Part shown: piece by piece, positions 26,430 to 33,958 of the stretch
Layout: each line of letters opens with the position of its first letter
Numbering within the stretch: position 1 is the stretch's first letter
From: Olleya marilimosa CAM030
Lineage (GTDB): Bacteria > Bacteroidota > Bacteroidia > Flavobacteriales > Flavobacteriaceae
DNA: 64,000 bases
Assembly: GCF_000518485.1 (NCBI RefSeq)
Contig: NZ_JADR01000009.1
Span: 62,001-126,000, forward strand
Direction of reading: 5' to 3'
Translations under genes and position numbers: made by a program
Notes under the pieces: generated by a model
Database searches by the model: none
Seen by the model: only the letters and a program-made list of their open reading frames with translations
What the model was told of the DNA's origin: nothing

Positions 26430-26506
26430 GGGCGTTACCACAAGGGTCAGGCTTTCAAGGCTCGCTCTCTGCGAGGAGCTCAGACAGACCTTTCAATCCT
26501 TAACGC
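26430..26506 (+). repeat. GGGCGTTACC...TCCTTAACGC intergenic element, copy 1
   Basis: The element begins GGGCGTTACC five bases after the trpB stop, has GGGTCAGGCT in the middle and ends ATCCTTAACGC. The same three blocks in the same order occur in reverse at 46545-46655, directly after obgE. The central part differs between copies; here it contains CTCGC-n5-GCGAG. Both copies sit just 3' of a stop codon in sense orientation with the gene. It may be a structured 3' element or a small mobile repeat. Confidence 0.7.
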
Positions 26507-26540
26507 GAGAAAATGTAATAGTTTACAGTTAGAAAAACTG

Positions 26541-26635
26541 ACGAGATTCTAAAACAAGTTAAGATTGACGTAACGTTATAACAAATTAAGCCACAAACAT
26601 AACGTCATACTGAACTCGATTCAGTATCACACAAG
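26541..26635 (+). repeat. Double-hairpin repeat, unit A (diverged)
   Basis: This about 95-base unit precedes the GIY-YIG gene. It has GATTCTAAAACAAGTTAAGATTGACG at its left (a decayed hairpin) and the intact right hairpin ATACTGAA-CTCGA-TTCAGTAT followed by CACACAAG. It resembles units B-D at 26946, 27087 and 27226 but has more changes in the left arm. Confidence 0.75.
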
Positions 26636-26676
26636 TAAAAGAAAAAATAGTAACCTAGTCCCTGTATCTCATAGTA

Positions 26677-26955
26677 ATGAAAACAAGTTACACTTACATA
26701 ATCACTAATAAGTACAGAACAACATTTTATGTAGGCGTAACAGCAGATTTAAATAAGAGAATCACTGAACATCAAAATGGAACTGGTTCGGTGTTTACAA
26801 AAAAGTATAATTTAAAAGATTTGATTTACTACGAAATATTTACCGATATTAATCAAGCTATATTGAGAGAAAAGCAAATTAAAAATTGGAAAAAGGAATG
26901 GAAACTAAATTTAATTAAAGAACAGAATCCAACCCTAAAAACACTAATAATGTGA
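26677..26955 (+). CDS. GIY-YIG family endonuclease-like protein
   Basis: The 92-residue protein is a single GIY-YIG domain of the small YhbQ/UvrC-N-like kind. YTYIITNK and TFYVGVTADLNKRITEHQNG form the core with the two-Tyr/Gly motif and catalytic Arg region, and REKQIKNWKKEWKLNLI holds the conserved Glu. Such domains cut or nick DNA. It lies between repeat units A and B in the same direction as the trp operon. Its last codons and TGA stop (26953-26955) lie inside unit B. This arrangement, with flanking copies of a palindromic repeat, suggests that gene and repeats moved together. Confidence 0.88.
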   Translation: MKTSYTYIITNKYRTTFYVGVTADLNKRITEHQNGTGSVFTKKYNLKDLIYYEIFTDINQAILREKQIKNWKKEWKLNLIKEQNPTLKTLIM

Positions 26956-27044
26956 ATCTGAAACAGGTTCAGATTGACGTAACTTAGTAACTAAGTAGAT
27001 TACAAACATAGCGTCATACTAAACTCGTTTCAGTATCACACTAG
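26946..27044 (+). repeat. Double-hairpin repeat, unit B
   Basis: This 99-base unit starts AATAATGTG. Left hairpin: AATCTGAA-ACAGG-TTCAGATT. A spacer with GACGTAACTTAGTAACTAAGTA follows. The right hairpin has ATACTAAA-CTCG-TTTCAGTAT with one changed base. It holds the stop codon of the GIY-YIG gene. Confidence 0.85.
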
Positions 27045-27086
27045 AAAATAAAAATGACATAATAAACACTGCAATTGGTACACTAA

Positions 27087-27185
27087 AATAATGTGAATCT
27101 GAAACAAGTTCAGATAGACGTAACTTAGTAACTAAGTAAATCACAAACATAGCGTCATACTGAACTCGTTTCAGTATCACACAAG
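27087..27185 (+). repeat. Double-hairpin repeat, unit C
   Basis: This 99-base copy begins 141 bases after the start of unit B. The left hairpin is AATCTGAA-ACAAG-TTCAGATA (one pair lost), then GACGTAACTTAGTAACTAAG, and the right hairpin ATACTGAA-CTCGT-TTCAGTAT is perfect. It is nearly identical to unit B. Confidence 0.85.
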
Positions 27186-27225
27186 AAAAGAAAAGGTCAT
27201 GAACAACCAAGTTATAGAAACACCA

Positions 27226-27324
27226 AATAATGTGAATCTGAAACAAGTTCAGATTGACGCAACTTAATAACAAAGTAAACCACAAACACAACATCATACT
27301 GAACTCGTTTCAGTATCTCACAGG
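27226..27324 (+). repeat. Double-hairpin repeat, unit D
   Basis: This 99-base copy begins 139 bases after the start of unit C and ends 25 bases before trpA. Both hairpins are perfect (AATCTGAA/TTCAGATT and ATACTGAA/TTCAGTAT), while the spacer has changed more. Transcription from the trp promoter would pass through units A-D before trpA. Confidence 0.85.
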
Positions 27325-27349
27325 GAACAAAAAATAAATTCATTTAAAA

Positions 27350-28114
27350 ATGAACAGAATAAATCAAAAACTAAAAGAAGACAAAAAGCTATTAAGTATA
27401 TACTTCTCTGCAGGTTACCCAACATTAAACGATACCGTTTCAATAATTCAAAACCTTGAACAAAACGGAGTTGATATGATTGAAATTGGACTTCCATTTA
27501 GCGATCCTTTAGCAGATGGACCAACAATACAAGCCAGCTCAACACAAGCTTTAAAAAATGGAATGACAACAGACACGTTATTCTCTCAACTTAAAGATAT
27601 CAGAAAAACAGTTTCAATTCCTTTAATAATCATGGGTTATTTTAATCCTATGTTACAATATGGTGTTGAGGCGTTTTGTAAAAAATGTCAAGATATCGGT
27701 ATTGATGGTTTAATAATTCCGGATTTACCTGTAGATGTTTACAACGAGCAATACAAAGCTACATTTGAAAAATATGGTTTAATAAATGTCTTTTTAATTA
27801 CACCACAAACAAGTGTAGAGCGTATTAATTTTATTGACTCTATTTCCAATGGTTTTATCTATATGGTAAGTAGCGCAAGTGTTACAGGAAGTAGCTCTGG
27901 TTTTGGAACAGAACAGACAGATTACTTTAAACGTATTGCAGACATGAAGCTTAAAAACCCACAGATAGTAGGTTTTGGTATTTCGGACAATACTACATTT
28001 ACGCAAGCCACAACATACGCTAAAGGCGCAATTATTGGTAGTGCATTTATAAAGCATTTAACTAAACATGGTAATACCAATATTGACAGTTTTACAGATT
28101 CTATTTTAAAATAA
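27350..28114 (+). CDS. trpA: Tryptophan synthase alpha chain
   Basis: The 254-residue TIM barrel releases indole from indole-3-glycerol phosphate. Catalytic E45 lies in MIEIGLPFSDPLADGPTIQ with D56 in the same block; GLIIPDLPVD, YMVSSASVTGSS and GFGISDN follow in family order. It lies apart from trpB because of the repeat/GIY-YIG block, but it is in the same direction and complete. An acetyltransferase gene follows after nine bases. Confidence 0.97.
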   Translation: MNRINQKLKEDKKLLSIYFSAGYPTLNDTVSIIQNLEQNGVDMIEIGLPFSDPLADGPTIQASSTQALKNGMTTDTLFSQLKDIRKTVSIPLIIMGYFNPMLQYGVEAFCKKCQDIGIDGLIIPDLPVDVYNEQYKATFEKYGLINVFLITPQTSVERINFIDSISNGFIYMVSSASVTGSSSGFGTEQTDYFKRIADMKLKNPQIVGFGISDNTTFTQATTYAKGAIIGSAFIKHLTKHGNTNIDSFTDSILK

Positions 28115-28123
28115 AATTCAAAT

Positions 28124-28585
28124 ATGGCTGCAATTACGTTTAGAGAAGCAACTTTGGAAGACAAACCAAAATTATTACAATTTGAACAACAATTAATTGC
28201 TAATGAACGTCCATTTGATTCCATTTTAAAAGAAGATTGCACGTATTATGACTTAGATTATTTAATACAATCTAATGAAGCAAAGTTAATTGTAGCCACA
28301 GCTAATAACCATTTAATAGCATGTGGATACGCCAAAATTATTAAAGCTAAACCCTATCATACCATTGATACATATACTTATATGGGTTTTATGTATGTAG
28401 ATCCAGATTTTAGAGGTCAAGGTATTATCCAAACTATTATTGAAGATTTAAAACAATGGTCTATTAGTTTAAAAATCTTTGAAACTAGATTAGAGGTTTA
28501 CAGTGATAACGAGTCTGCAATAAAAGCGTATCAAAAAAAAGGCTTTATAAACAGGATGATTGAAATGAAAATGAAACTTAAGTAG
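28124..28585 (+). CDS. GNAT-family N-acetyltransferase
   Basis: The 153-residue protein is one GNAT domain. FREATLEDKPKLLQFEQ starts it, YMGFMYVDPDFRGQGI (residues 86-101) is the acetyl-CoA binding motif A, and LEVYSDNESAIKAYQKKGF is motif B. It would acetylate an amine of unknown identity. It follows trpA after nine bases and may be the last gene of the trp transcript, but a functional link is not shown. Confidence 0.88.
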   Translation: MAAITFREATLEDKPKLLQFEQQLIANERPFDSILKEDCTYYDLDYLIQSNEAKLIVATANNHLIACGYAKIIKAKPYHTIDTYTYMGFMYVDPDFRGQGIIQTIIEDLKQWSISLKIFETRLEVYSDNESAIKAYQKKGFINRMIEMKMKLK

Positions 28586-28691
28586 CTTTTTAAGAGAGTT
28601 TAACACTTAGACGCAATACTTTAACTAAGCCTTGTGAGACAATTACATAAATAAATAGTATCTTTATTTTGAACCAAAAAAACAATAAATT

Positions 28692-28841
28692 ATGGGAATG
28701 ATAAAAGATAGAAAGAAATTTGAAACAACGGTTAGACAAACAAATCCAACAAATCCAACCGCAAACACAAAGTTGGAAACTAATGATTTTGATATCGATA
28801 AGTCGACAATCAAAAAACAGCAAAATAAAACCAATAGCTAA
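28692..28841 (+). CDS. Small hypothetical protein, 49 residues
   Basis: An ATG at 28692 opens a 49-codon frame encoding a hydrophilic, Lys/Thr/Asn-rich protein (MGMIKDRKKFETTV..., with the repeated TNPTNPT and a basic KKQQNK tail). It has no membrane segment or known domain. A promoter-like TTG...TATCTTTA lies upstream and a strong terminator follows 20 bases after the stop, so it looks like an independent unit. It is too short for standard gene lists and could be non-coding RNA instead. Confidence 0.55.
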   Translation: MGMIKDRKKFETTVRQTNPTNPTANTKLETNDFDIDKSTIKKQQNKTNS

Positions 28842-28861
28842 TCCAAATTAGCCTATTTATT

Positions 28862-28897
28862 AAATGCCTATTCAGTATATTTGAATAGGCATTTTTT
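28862..28897 (+). terminator. Terminator after the 49-residue gene
   Basis: AAATGCCTATTCA (28862-28874) pairs with TGAATAGGCATTT (28882-28894), followed by a T run. A clear intrinsic terminator on the plus strand. Confidence 0.9.
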
Positions 28898-28908
28898 TAT
28901 AAAATTAC

Positions 28909-29133
28909 ATGAAACTACTTAACGACTTTAGACTAATTGTACTACTCTGTTTAACGCTAGGATTAGCACCTTTTTTTCCAGAACCTCATATTTGGGGTAA
29001 ATTACAATGGATTGCTGGAGGCGCAAAAGGCATGAAATTAATGGATTGGTTTGATGTGCTTTTACATGGATTCCCTTGGGTACTTTTAATTAGAGTAACA
29101 ATTGTAAAACTAACAACAAGATCCAATGCTTAA
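28909..29133 (+). CDS. Small membrane protein, 74 residues
   Basis: The protein has two hydrophobic segments (about residues 8-23 and 47-65) around a conserved-looking PFFPEPHIWGKLQWIAGGAKGMKLMDWFD loop. I recall similar short proteins in flavobacteria that databases label after RND transporters, but nothing here supports transport. It overlaps trmL by eight bases, so the two are translationally coupled. Function unknown. Confidence 0.75.
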   Translation: MKLLNDFRLIVLLCLTLGLAPFFPEPHIWGKLQWIAGGAKGMKLMDWFDVLLHGFPWVLLIRVTIVKLTTRSNA

Positions 29134-29578
29134 TATTGTTTTAATAGAACCAGAAATACCAAATAACACAGGTAACATTGGCAGATTAGCACTAGCTTCC
29201 GGAAGCACGTTGCACTTAGTAAAACCTTTTGGTTTTGAGCTAAGTGACAAACGTTTAAAACGTGCTGGATTAGACTACTGGAAACATTTAAACGTAGTGA
29301 TGTACGACTCGGTTGATGATTTTTTTGAAATAAATAAAGATGCCAATTTTGCATTTTTTTCCAGTCATGGCACAAAATCGCATTGGGACATTCCTTTTAA
29401 AGACAATCAATTTTTAGTTTTTGGAAAAGAATCCGTTGGACTAGGAAACATAATTATAGAAAAACACAAAGAATCACTATATAAAATACCTTTATACAGT
29501 GAGCATATAAGAAGTTTAAACTTGGCTAATTCTGTTGGAATTATTGTGTATGAAGGCTTAAGAAAACTACAACAATAA
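29126..29578 (+). CDS. trmL: tRNA (cytidine/uridine-34-2'-O)-methyltransferase
   Basis: The 150-residue protein is a SPOUT-class enzyme of minimal TrmL length. IVLIEPEIPNNTGNIGRLALA at the N-terminus, LVKPFGFELSDKRLKRAGLDYW, FLVFGKESVGL and the knot end IRSLNLANSVGIIVYEGLR are all present. It methylates the 2'-O of wobble nucleotide 34 in tRNA-Leu isoacceptors, using SAM, as a dimer. Confidence 0.95.
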   Translation: MLNIVLIEPEIPNNTGNIGRLALASGSTLHLVKPFGFELSDKRLKRAGLDYWKHLNVVMYDSVDDFFEINKDANFAFFSSHGTKSHWDIPFKDNQFLVFGKESVGLGNIIIEKHKESLYKIPLYSEHIRSLNLANSVGIIVYEGLRKLQQ

Positions 29579-29581
29579 CTT

Positions 29582-30496
29582 ATGGATTCAAAAAAAAGTA
29601 AAATAATTAAATCACTTTCAGAATACGCTCAAATTGCAATAGGTATACTATTGGCAAGTATTGGTTTAAAAGCCTTTTTACTGCCAAATCGCTTCTTGGA
29701 TGGAGGTGTCACCGGAATTGCGTTATTGATAAGCAGATTAGTTGATATAAACATCTCTTTATTATTGGTTGTACTAAGTATTCCGTTTTTAATTATTGGT
29801 TATTTTACTGTTTCAAGACGTATTATTTTAAAATCTATTATTAGTATTATTGGATTAGCACTATTTATTCATTTTGAAAACTTCGAAATAATTACCGAAG
29901 ACAAGTTTTTAATATCCATTTTTGGTGGTTTATTTTTAGGAGCAGGAATTGGCATTGCCATTAGAAATGGATCTGTTTTAGACGGATCAGAAATTTTAGG
30001 TGTATTTATTAACGACCGTTTTGGAATTAGTATAGGAAAAGTCATCCTACTTTTTAATGTCATATTATTTACTATCACAGCTTTTGTTATTTCTAAAGAA
30101 ATAGCCATGTATTCCATACTTACTTATATTGTAACTGCTAAAGTTACTGATATGGTTATTGAAGGATTTGAGGACTTTATTGGCGTATCCATTGTCTCTA
30201 AAGATTACGAAAAGATTAAAGTCGCTATTATAAAAGAACTTGGTGCTGGAATGACCATTTACAAAGGAAAAAAAGGGTTTGTAAATAAAAATGAAAACGA
30301 AGAATTAGATATTATCCACACTATTATTAATCGTATAGACATTAAAAAAATGTACCGAATTATATCTAATATAGATGATGATGCTTTTATTGTTGAATTT
30401 GATGTAAATAACGTTAAAGGAGGTGTATTAAGACGCTATTTAGATCGGAAAAAGGGAGAAAAACTAGCAAATTTTTTGTCGCAAAATCCTTTTTAA
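29582..30496 (+). CDS. YitT-family membrane protein (DUF161 + DUF2179)
   Basis: The 304-residue protein has about six membrane helices and a soluble C-terminal DUF2179 domain. IGLKAFLLPNRFLDGGVTGIALLIS and GIGIAIRNGSVLDGSEILGVFIN are the DUF161 repeat blocks; the C-terminal part has IIKELGAGMTIYKGKKGF and YRIISNIDDDAFIVEFDVNNVKGG. The function of YitT proteins is unknown. It starts three bases after the trmL stop, so it belongs to the same transcript. Confidence 0.92.
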   Translation: MDSKKSKIIKSLSEYAQIAIGILLASIGLKAFLLPNRFLDGGVTGIALLISRLVDINISLLLVVLSIPFLIIGYFTVSRRIILKSIISIIGLALFIHFENFEIITEDKFLISIFGGLFLGAGIGIAIRNGSVLDGSEILGVFINDRFGISIGKVILLFNVILFTITAFVISKEIAMYSILTYIVTAKVTDMVIEGFEDFIGVSIVSKDYEKIKVAIIKELGAGMTIYKGKKGFVNKNENEELDIIHTIINRIDIKKMYRIISNIDDDAFIVEFDVNNVKGGVLRRYLDRKKGEKLANFLSQNPF

Positions 30497-30499
30497 AAA

Positions 30500-30724
30500 C
30501 TATTTATTTTTCTTTAAATAGCTTAAGTACATATTTTCTACCTTAGTCCTAGCCCAAGGTGTACGACGCAAAAATTTAAGACTAGATTTAATTGATGGAT
30601 TGTCTGTAAAGCACTTAATTTTTACAACATGACCCATATATTCCCAACCATAATGCGATTGCAAATCTGTTATGATTTGTTCTAACTTTATACCGTGTAA
30701 AGGATTATTCTTTTGTGTTTCCAC
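30500..30724 (-). CDS. VF530 family protein (DUF2132)
   Basis: The 74-residue protein carries the VF530 pattern: [34 protein letters not shown], then [26 protein letters not shown]. The family is a small helical, probably DNA-binding fold known from structural genomics, without a defined role. The start shares its last base with the stop of the upstream 71-residue gene, so the two are coupled. It is convergent with the YitT gene. Confidence 0.9.
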   Translation of the reverse strand: METQKNNPLHGIKLEQIITDLQSHYGWEYMGHVVKIKCFTDNPSIKSSLKFLRRTPWARTKVENMYLSYLKKNK

Positions 30725-30939
30725 TAAATGTTTTCTATTAAGCTTTTAATTTTGACTGCTTTTTCAAAATGATTCAATTGGTGTGTTTGTATCCACCAAG
30801 TTGCTGCTTCCATTAATAACTCTGGAGTATCATTTTTATTTTTAAAAAAAGCATAAAAAGAGACACCAACAGCGTCTCCTTTTTGTGCTATTTTTTTATT
30901 ACAAACTTCAATTATTTTATCTTTTAAGTCAATAGTCAT
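30724..30939 (-). CDS. Conserved small protein (possibly DUF6500)
   Basis: The 71-residue protein has an [29 protein letters not shown] core and a [21 protein letters not shown] helix. I think it belongs to the DUF6500 family, but that is from memory. It is soluble with no signal. It lies 13 bases after the RNA helicase stop and overlaps VF530 by one base, suggesting one operon: helicase, this gene, VF530. Confidence 0.7.
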   Translation of the reverse strand: MTIDLKDKIIEVCNKKIAQKGDAVGVSFYAFFKNKNDTPELLMEAATWWIQTHQLNHFEKAVKIKSLIENI

Positions 30940-30952
30940 AACTTATAATTAA

Positions 30953-32251
30953 TTAACGTCTACTGTCGCTGTTTCTACTTTTCGATTTAGCTCTAGATCT
31001 ATTACGACCACCTGAGTTAGAATTGGTATTACCTCTAGATTTACTTTTTTCGCCTTTAGGCTTATTATTTCTAGGCTGTCTGTTTTGTCCTGGTTTAATA
31101 GGAACTGTCGACGCATTTGGATCTGGTTCAAAACCTTCTAAAATTTCAACTGGTAGTTTCATACCAATTAACTTTTCTATATCGCGTAAAAAAGTAGTTT
31201 CGTCTGCACTAACCAAACTTATTGCTTCTCCATTTGCTCCTGCACGACCTGTACGACCAATACGATGTACGTAATCTTCAGAAATATTAGGAATTTCAAA
31301 GTTAATAACGTGAGGTAATAATGGTATATCTAGTCCTCGAGCAGCAATATCTGTTGCTACTAACACGCTTACACTTCCGCTTTTAAAACCAGCTAAAGCT
31401 TTTGTACGTGCACCTTGACTTTTATTACCATGTATTGCAGCTGCTTTAATACCAGCTTTAATCATTTTTTCTACTAACTTATTTGCACCATGTTTGGTAC
31501 GTGTAAAGACTAATACCTGTTTCCAGTTACCATCTGTAATTAACTTAATAATTAAGTCAGTTTTTTTACCTTTTGCTACTCTAAATATTTTTTGTGTAAT
31601 AGCATCAACGGTTGTATTTTCTGGTGTAGCTTCTACTTGTACTGGACGATTTAAAATCCCATTTGCTAGTTTTCTAATGTCTTTAGAGAATGTTGCCGAG
31701 AACATTAAGTTTTGTCTCTTATCAGGCATAAGCTTCATGACACGTTCTATATCGCGTAAAAAACCCATATCTAACATACGGTCAGCTTCATCTAAAACAA
31801 AAATTTCGACACGTTTTAAAGACAATAATCCTTGACTTTCTAAATCAATTAAACGACCTGGAGTAGCGACCAATACATCAATACCTTGACGGATGGTTGC
31901 TGCTTGTGGCTTTTGATTAACTCCTCCAAAAATAACAGCACTACGTAAGTTTAAAAACTCACTATACTCTTTTACATTAGCATATACTTGTGCTGCTAAC
32001 TCACGTGTTGGCGTTAAAATTAAAGCACGAATAGGTCTATATTTTTCTTTCGGGTTTTCCGATAATATATGTAATAAAGGCAGTGTAAAACCTGCAGTTT
32101 TTCCTGTACCTGTTTGTGCAGAAGCTAACACATCATGACCTTGTAATACTGGCGGAATGGCTTTTGCTTGAATTGGACTTGGTGTAGTGTATCCTTTTTT
32201 ACTAATTGCTTTTAGTAAGGCTTCAGATAGGCCTAAAGATTGAAATGACAT
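30953..32251 (-). CDS. rhlE: DEAD-box ATP-dependent RNA helicase (RhlE group)
   Basis: The 432-residue protein has all main DEAD-box motifs: the Q motif region [10 protein letters not shown], motif [35 protein letters not shown], then [23 protein letters not shown] and [11 protein letters not shown] basic, Ser/Asn/Arg-rich tail (about residues 375-432) probably binds RNA. Such helicases act in ribosome assembly and RNA turnover, particularly in the cold. A 7-bp hairpin lies just upstream of the start codon, and a possible -7 box TACCTTTG (minus strand, 32309-32316) gives a leader of about 55 bases. Confidence 0.95.
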   Translation of the reverse strand: MSFQSLGLSEALLKAISKKGYTTPSPIQAKAIPPVLQGHDVLASAQTGTGKTAGFTLPLLHILSENPKEKYRPIRALILTPTRELAAQVYANVKEYSEFLNLRSAVIFGGVNQKPQAATIRQGIDVLVATPGRLIDLESQGLLSLKRVEIFVLDEADRMLDMGFLRDIERVMKLMPDKRQNLMFSATFSKDIRKLANGILNRPVQVEATPENTTVDAITQKIFRVAKGKKTDLIIKLITDGNWKQVLVFTRTKHGANKLVEKMIKAGIKAAAIHGNKSQGARTKALAGFKSGSVSVLVATDIAARGLDIPLLPHVINFEIPNISEDYVHRIGRTGRAGANGEAISLVSADETTFLRDIEKLIGMKLPVEILEGFEPDPNASTVPIKPGQNRQPRNNKPKGEKSKSRGNTNSNSGGRNRSRAKSKSRNSDSRR

Positions 32252-32257
32252 AAATAC

Positions 32258-32275
32258 TGTTTATTGAGATAAACA
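32258..32275 (-). promoter_or_regulatory. 5'-leader hairpin of the helicase gene
   Basis: TGTTTAT-TGAG-ATAAACA forms a perfect 7-bp stem seven bases upstream of the helicase start codon (32251). It covers the region where ribosomes load, so it could reduce translation in a temperature-dependent way. This is inference from position only. Confidence 0.4.
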
Positions 32276-32397
32276 CTATTCAGTTAGGCTACCTCTTTTA
32301 ATTTAGTGCAAAGGTACTGCTAAATTATGGTTTTAATATTTTTATTAGGTTTTGTTTGTGTTTTAGTGCATTTGCATTACTTAAAACAAAACAAAAA

Positions 32398-32435
32398 TAG
32401 ACTTACTTTATTTGCTTAATTAAAAAGTAAGTCTA
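32398..32435 (-). terminator. mpl terminator
   Basis: TAGACTTACTTT (32398-32409) is the inverted repeat of AAAGTAAGTCTA (32424-32435). On the minus strand it follows the mpl stop after eight bases and is followed by a T-rich tract. Confidence 0.85.
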
Positions 32436-32443
32436 CGTAAAAT

Positions 32444-33799
32444 TTAATCTATCAATCCTTTAACTGCATCAAAATCTAAACCTCCATAATTACCAGAACT
32501 CATTAATAACAAGGCTTTATTATCAAAGTTTTGCTTAAACAAAAAGTCTTTAAATGCTTCTGGATTGGTGTATATAATTAAATCTTCACGCTGAAAAGCA
32601 TTGGCAATTTGCTCATGCGATACTTTATCTAATTTTTTTATTTCTACAGCATGTGGACTATAAAACACCACTGCTACATCTGCAGCATCTAATGCTCCTT
32701 TATATTCTTTTAAAAATTCGGCATTTAAACTACTATAAGTATGTAACTCTAAACAAGCCACTAACGTACGGTTTTGATATTGCTCTTTTACAGCGTTAGT
32801 AGTAGCTTCTACTTTACTTGGCGAGTGTGCAAAATCTTTAAAAGCAACACTGGTGTTATTTTCGGCAATTTTCTCTAAACGTTTACTTGCACCTTTAAAA
32901 GTAGAAATGGCTTCATAAAAATCGTCTTCATCAATTCCCATATGTTGGCAAATCCATTTGGCACCTGCTAAATTGTTTAGGTTATGTTTTCCAAAAACTT
33001 CGATTGGCATTGGACCTTCAGGAGTTTCTAATAACGTTTCGCCATCTTCCACAGTATAATCTGGTGTATGATAAGCAATCTTACGTATTGGATTTGCAGA
33101 TGCTTCAACTACGCGCTTAACCTCTGCATCTTCTTCGTTATAATTTATGCTTCCTCCTTTTACAATACTATCTACAAAAATGCTAAACTGCTCTACATAA
33201 TTTTCATAGGTAGGAAACACGTTAATATGATCCCAAGCAATTCCGCTTAACAAAGCAATATTTGGTTTGTATAAATGAAATTTTGGTCTTCTATCTATTG
33301 GGCTACTTAAATACTCATCACCTTCCAACACAATAAAGTCGTTATCATCGGTTAGTTTAACCATAACATCAAACCCTTCTAATTGTGCACCAACCATGTA
33401 ATCTACATCACGATCATGGTAATGCATGACGTGTAAAATCATGGATGTTATTGTCGTTTTACCATGACTTCCACCAATAACCACTCTAGTTTTATGCTTA
33501 GATTGTTCGTATAAAAACTCTGGATAACTGTAAATTTTAAGTCCTAAATCTTGTGCTTTTAGTAACTCTGGATTATCTGCTTTAGCATGCATACCTAAAA
33601 CTATGGCATCCAGATTATCACTAATTTTTTCCGGAAACCAACCAAATTGTTCTGGCAATAATCCCTTTGCTTCTAATCTAGATTTAGAAGGTTCAAAAAT
33701 CGTATCATCACTTCCTGAAACTTGGTAACCTTTGTTGTGTAATGCTAATGCCAAATTGTGCATAGCACTTCCGCCAATAGCTATAAAATGTACTTTCAT
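32444..33799 (-). CDS. mpl: UDP-N-acetylmuramate:L-Ala-D-Glu-mDAP ligase
   Basis: The 451-residue Mur-ligase-type protein recycles cell-wall tripeptide by attaching it to UDP-MurNAc. N-terminal HFIAIGGSAMHNLALAL is the UDP-binding fold; the ATP site reads VIGGSHGKTTITSMI; the central domain has VLEGDEYLSSPIDRRPKF and WDHINVFPTYENYV; the C-terminal domain has FKDFAHSPSKVEAT. The GGSA in place of the MurC GIGM and the DEYLSS block fit Mpl and not MurC. It is divergent from the gene at 33959 with a 10-bp inverted repeat in its promoter region. Confidence 0.93.
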   Translation of the reverse strand: MKVHFIAIGGSAMHNLALALHNKGYQVSGSDDTIFEPSKSRLEAKGLLPEQFGWFPEKISDNLDAIVLGMHAKADNPELLKAQDLGLKIYSYPEFLYEQSKHKTRVVIGGSHGKTTITSMILHVMHYHDRDVDYMVGAQLEGFDVMVKLTDDNDFIVLEGDEYLSSPIDRRPKFHLYKPNIALLSGIAWDHINVFPTYENYVEQFSIFVDSIVKGGSINYNEEDAEVKRVVEASANPIRKIAYHTPDYTVEDGETLLETPEGPMPIEVFGKHNLNNLAGAKWICQHMGIDEDDFYEAISTFKGASKRLEKIAENNTSVAFKDFAHSPSKVEATTNAVKEQYQNRTLVACLELHTYSSLNAEFLKEYKGALDAADVAVVFYSPHAVEIKKLDKVSHEQIANAFQREDLIIYTNPEAFKDFLFKQNFDNKALLLMSSGNYGGLDFDAVKGLID

Positions 33800-33821
33800 T
33801 ATCCTAATTTTGTAGAGTAAT

Positions 33822-33861
33822 CAAAGATAGTAATTGCTAACAAAAATAAGGGTTAGCAATT
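33822..33861 (-). promoter_or_regulatory. mpl promoter with overlapping 10-bp inverted repeat
   Basis: On the minus strand TATCTTTG (33829-33822) matches the TAnnTTTG -7 box 22 bases before the mpl start. Directly upstream AATTGCTAAC (33832-33841) and GTTAGCAATT (33852-33861) form a perfect 10-bp inverted repeat with a 10-base spacer, covering the region where RNA polymerase binds. This looks like an operator shared by the divergent genes mpl and 33959. Confidence 0.45.
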
Positions 33862-33958
33862 ATCCTTTTTAAAATCTTTTTTTAGTTACTTACAGCAAAT
33901 TAATTTGTGCTTAAATTATATTAAGGGTATTATTGTTATATAATTTTAGATATACCTT

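Noticed and set aside
27019-27297. Minus-strand 92-codon frame between trpB and trpA
   Set aside because: It runs through repeat units B-D in reverse and contains the repeated segments. It has no domain and is explained by the repeat family.
26541-27324. CRISPR array
   Set aside because: The repeated units are about 99 bases with two hairpins, and the period is about 140 bases. The spacers between them are not uniform short guides, and there are no cas genes.
31494-31835. Plus-strand frame opposite the RNA helicase
   Set aside because: A shadow of the conserved helicase frame.
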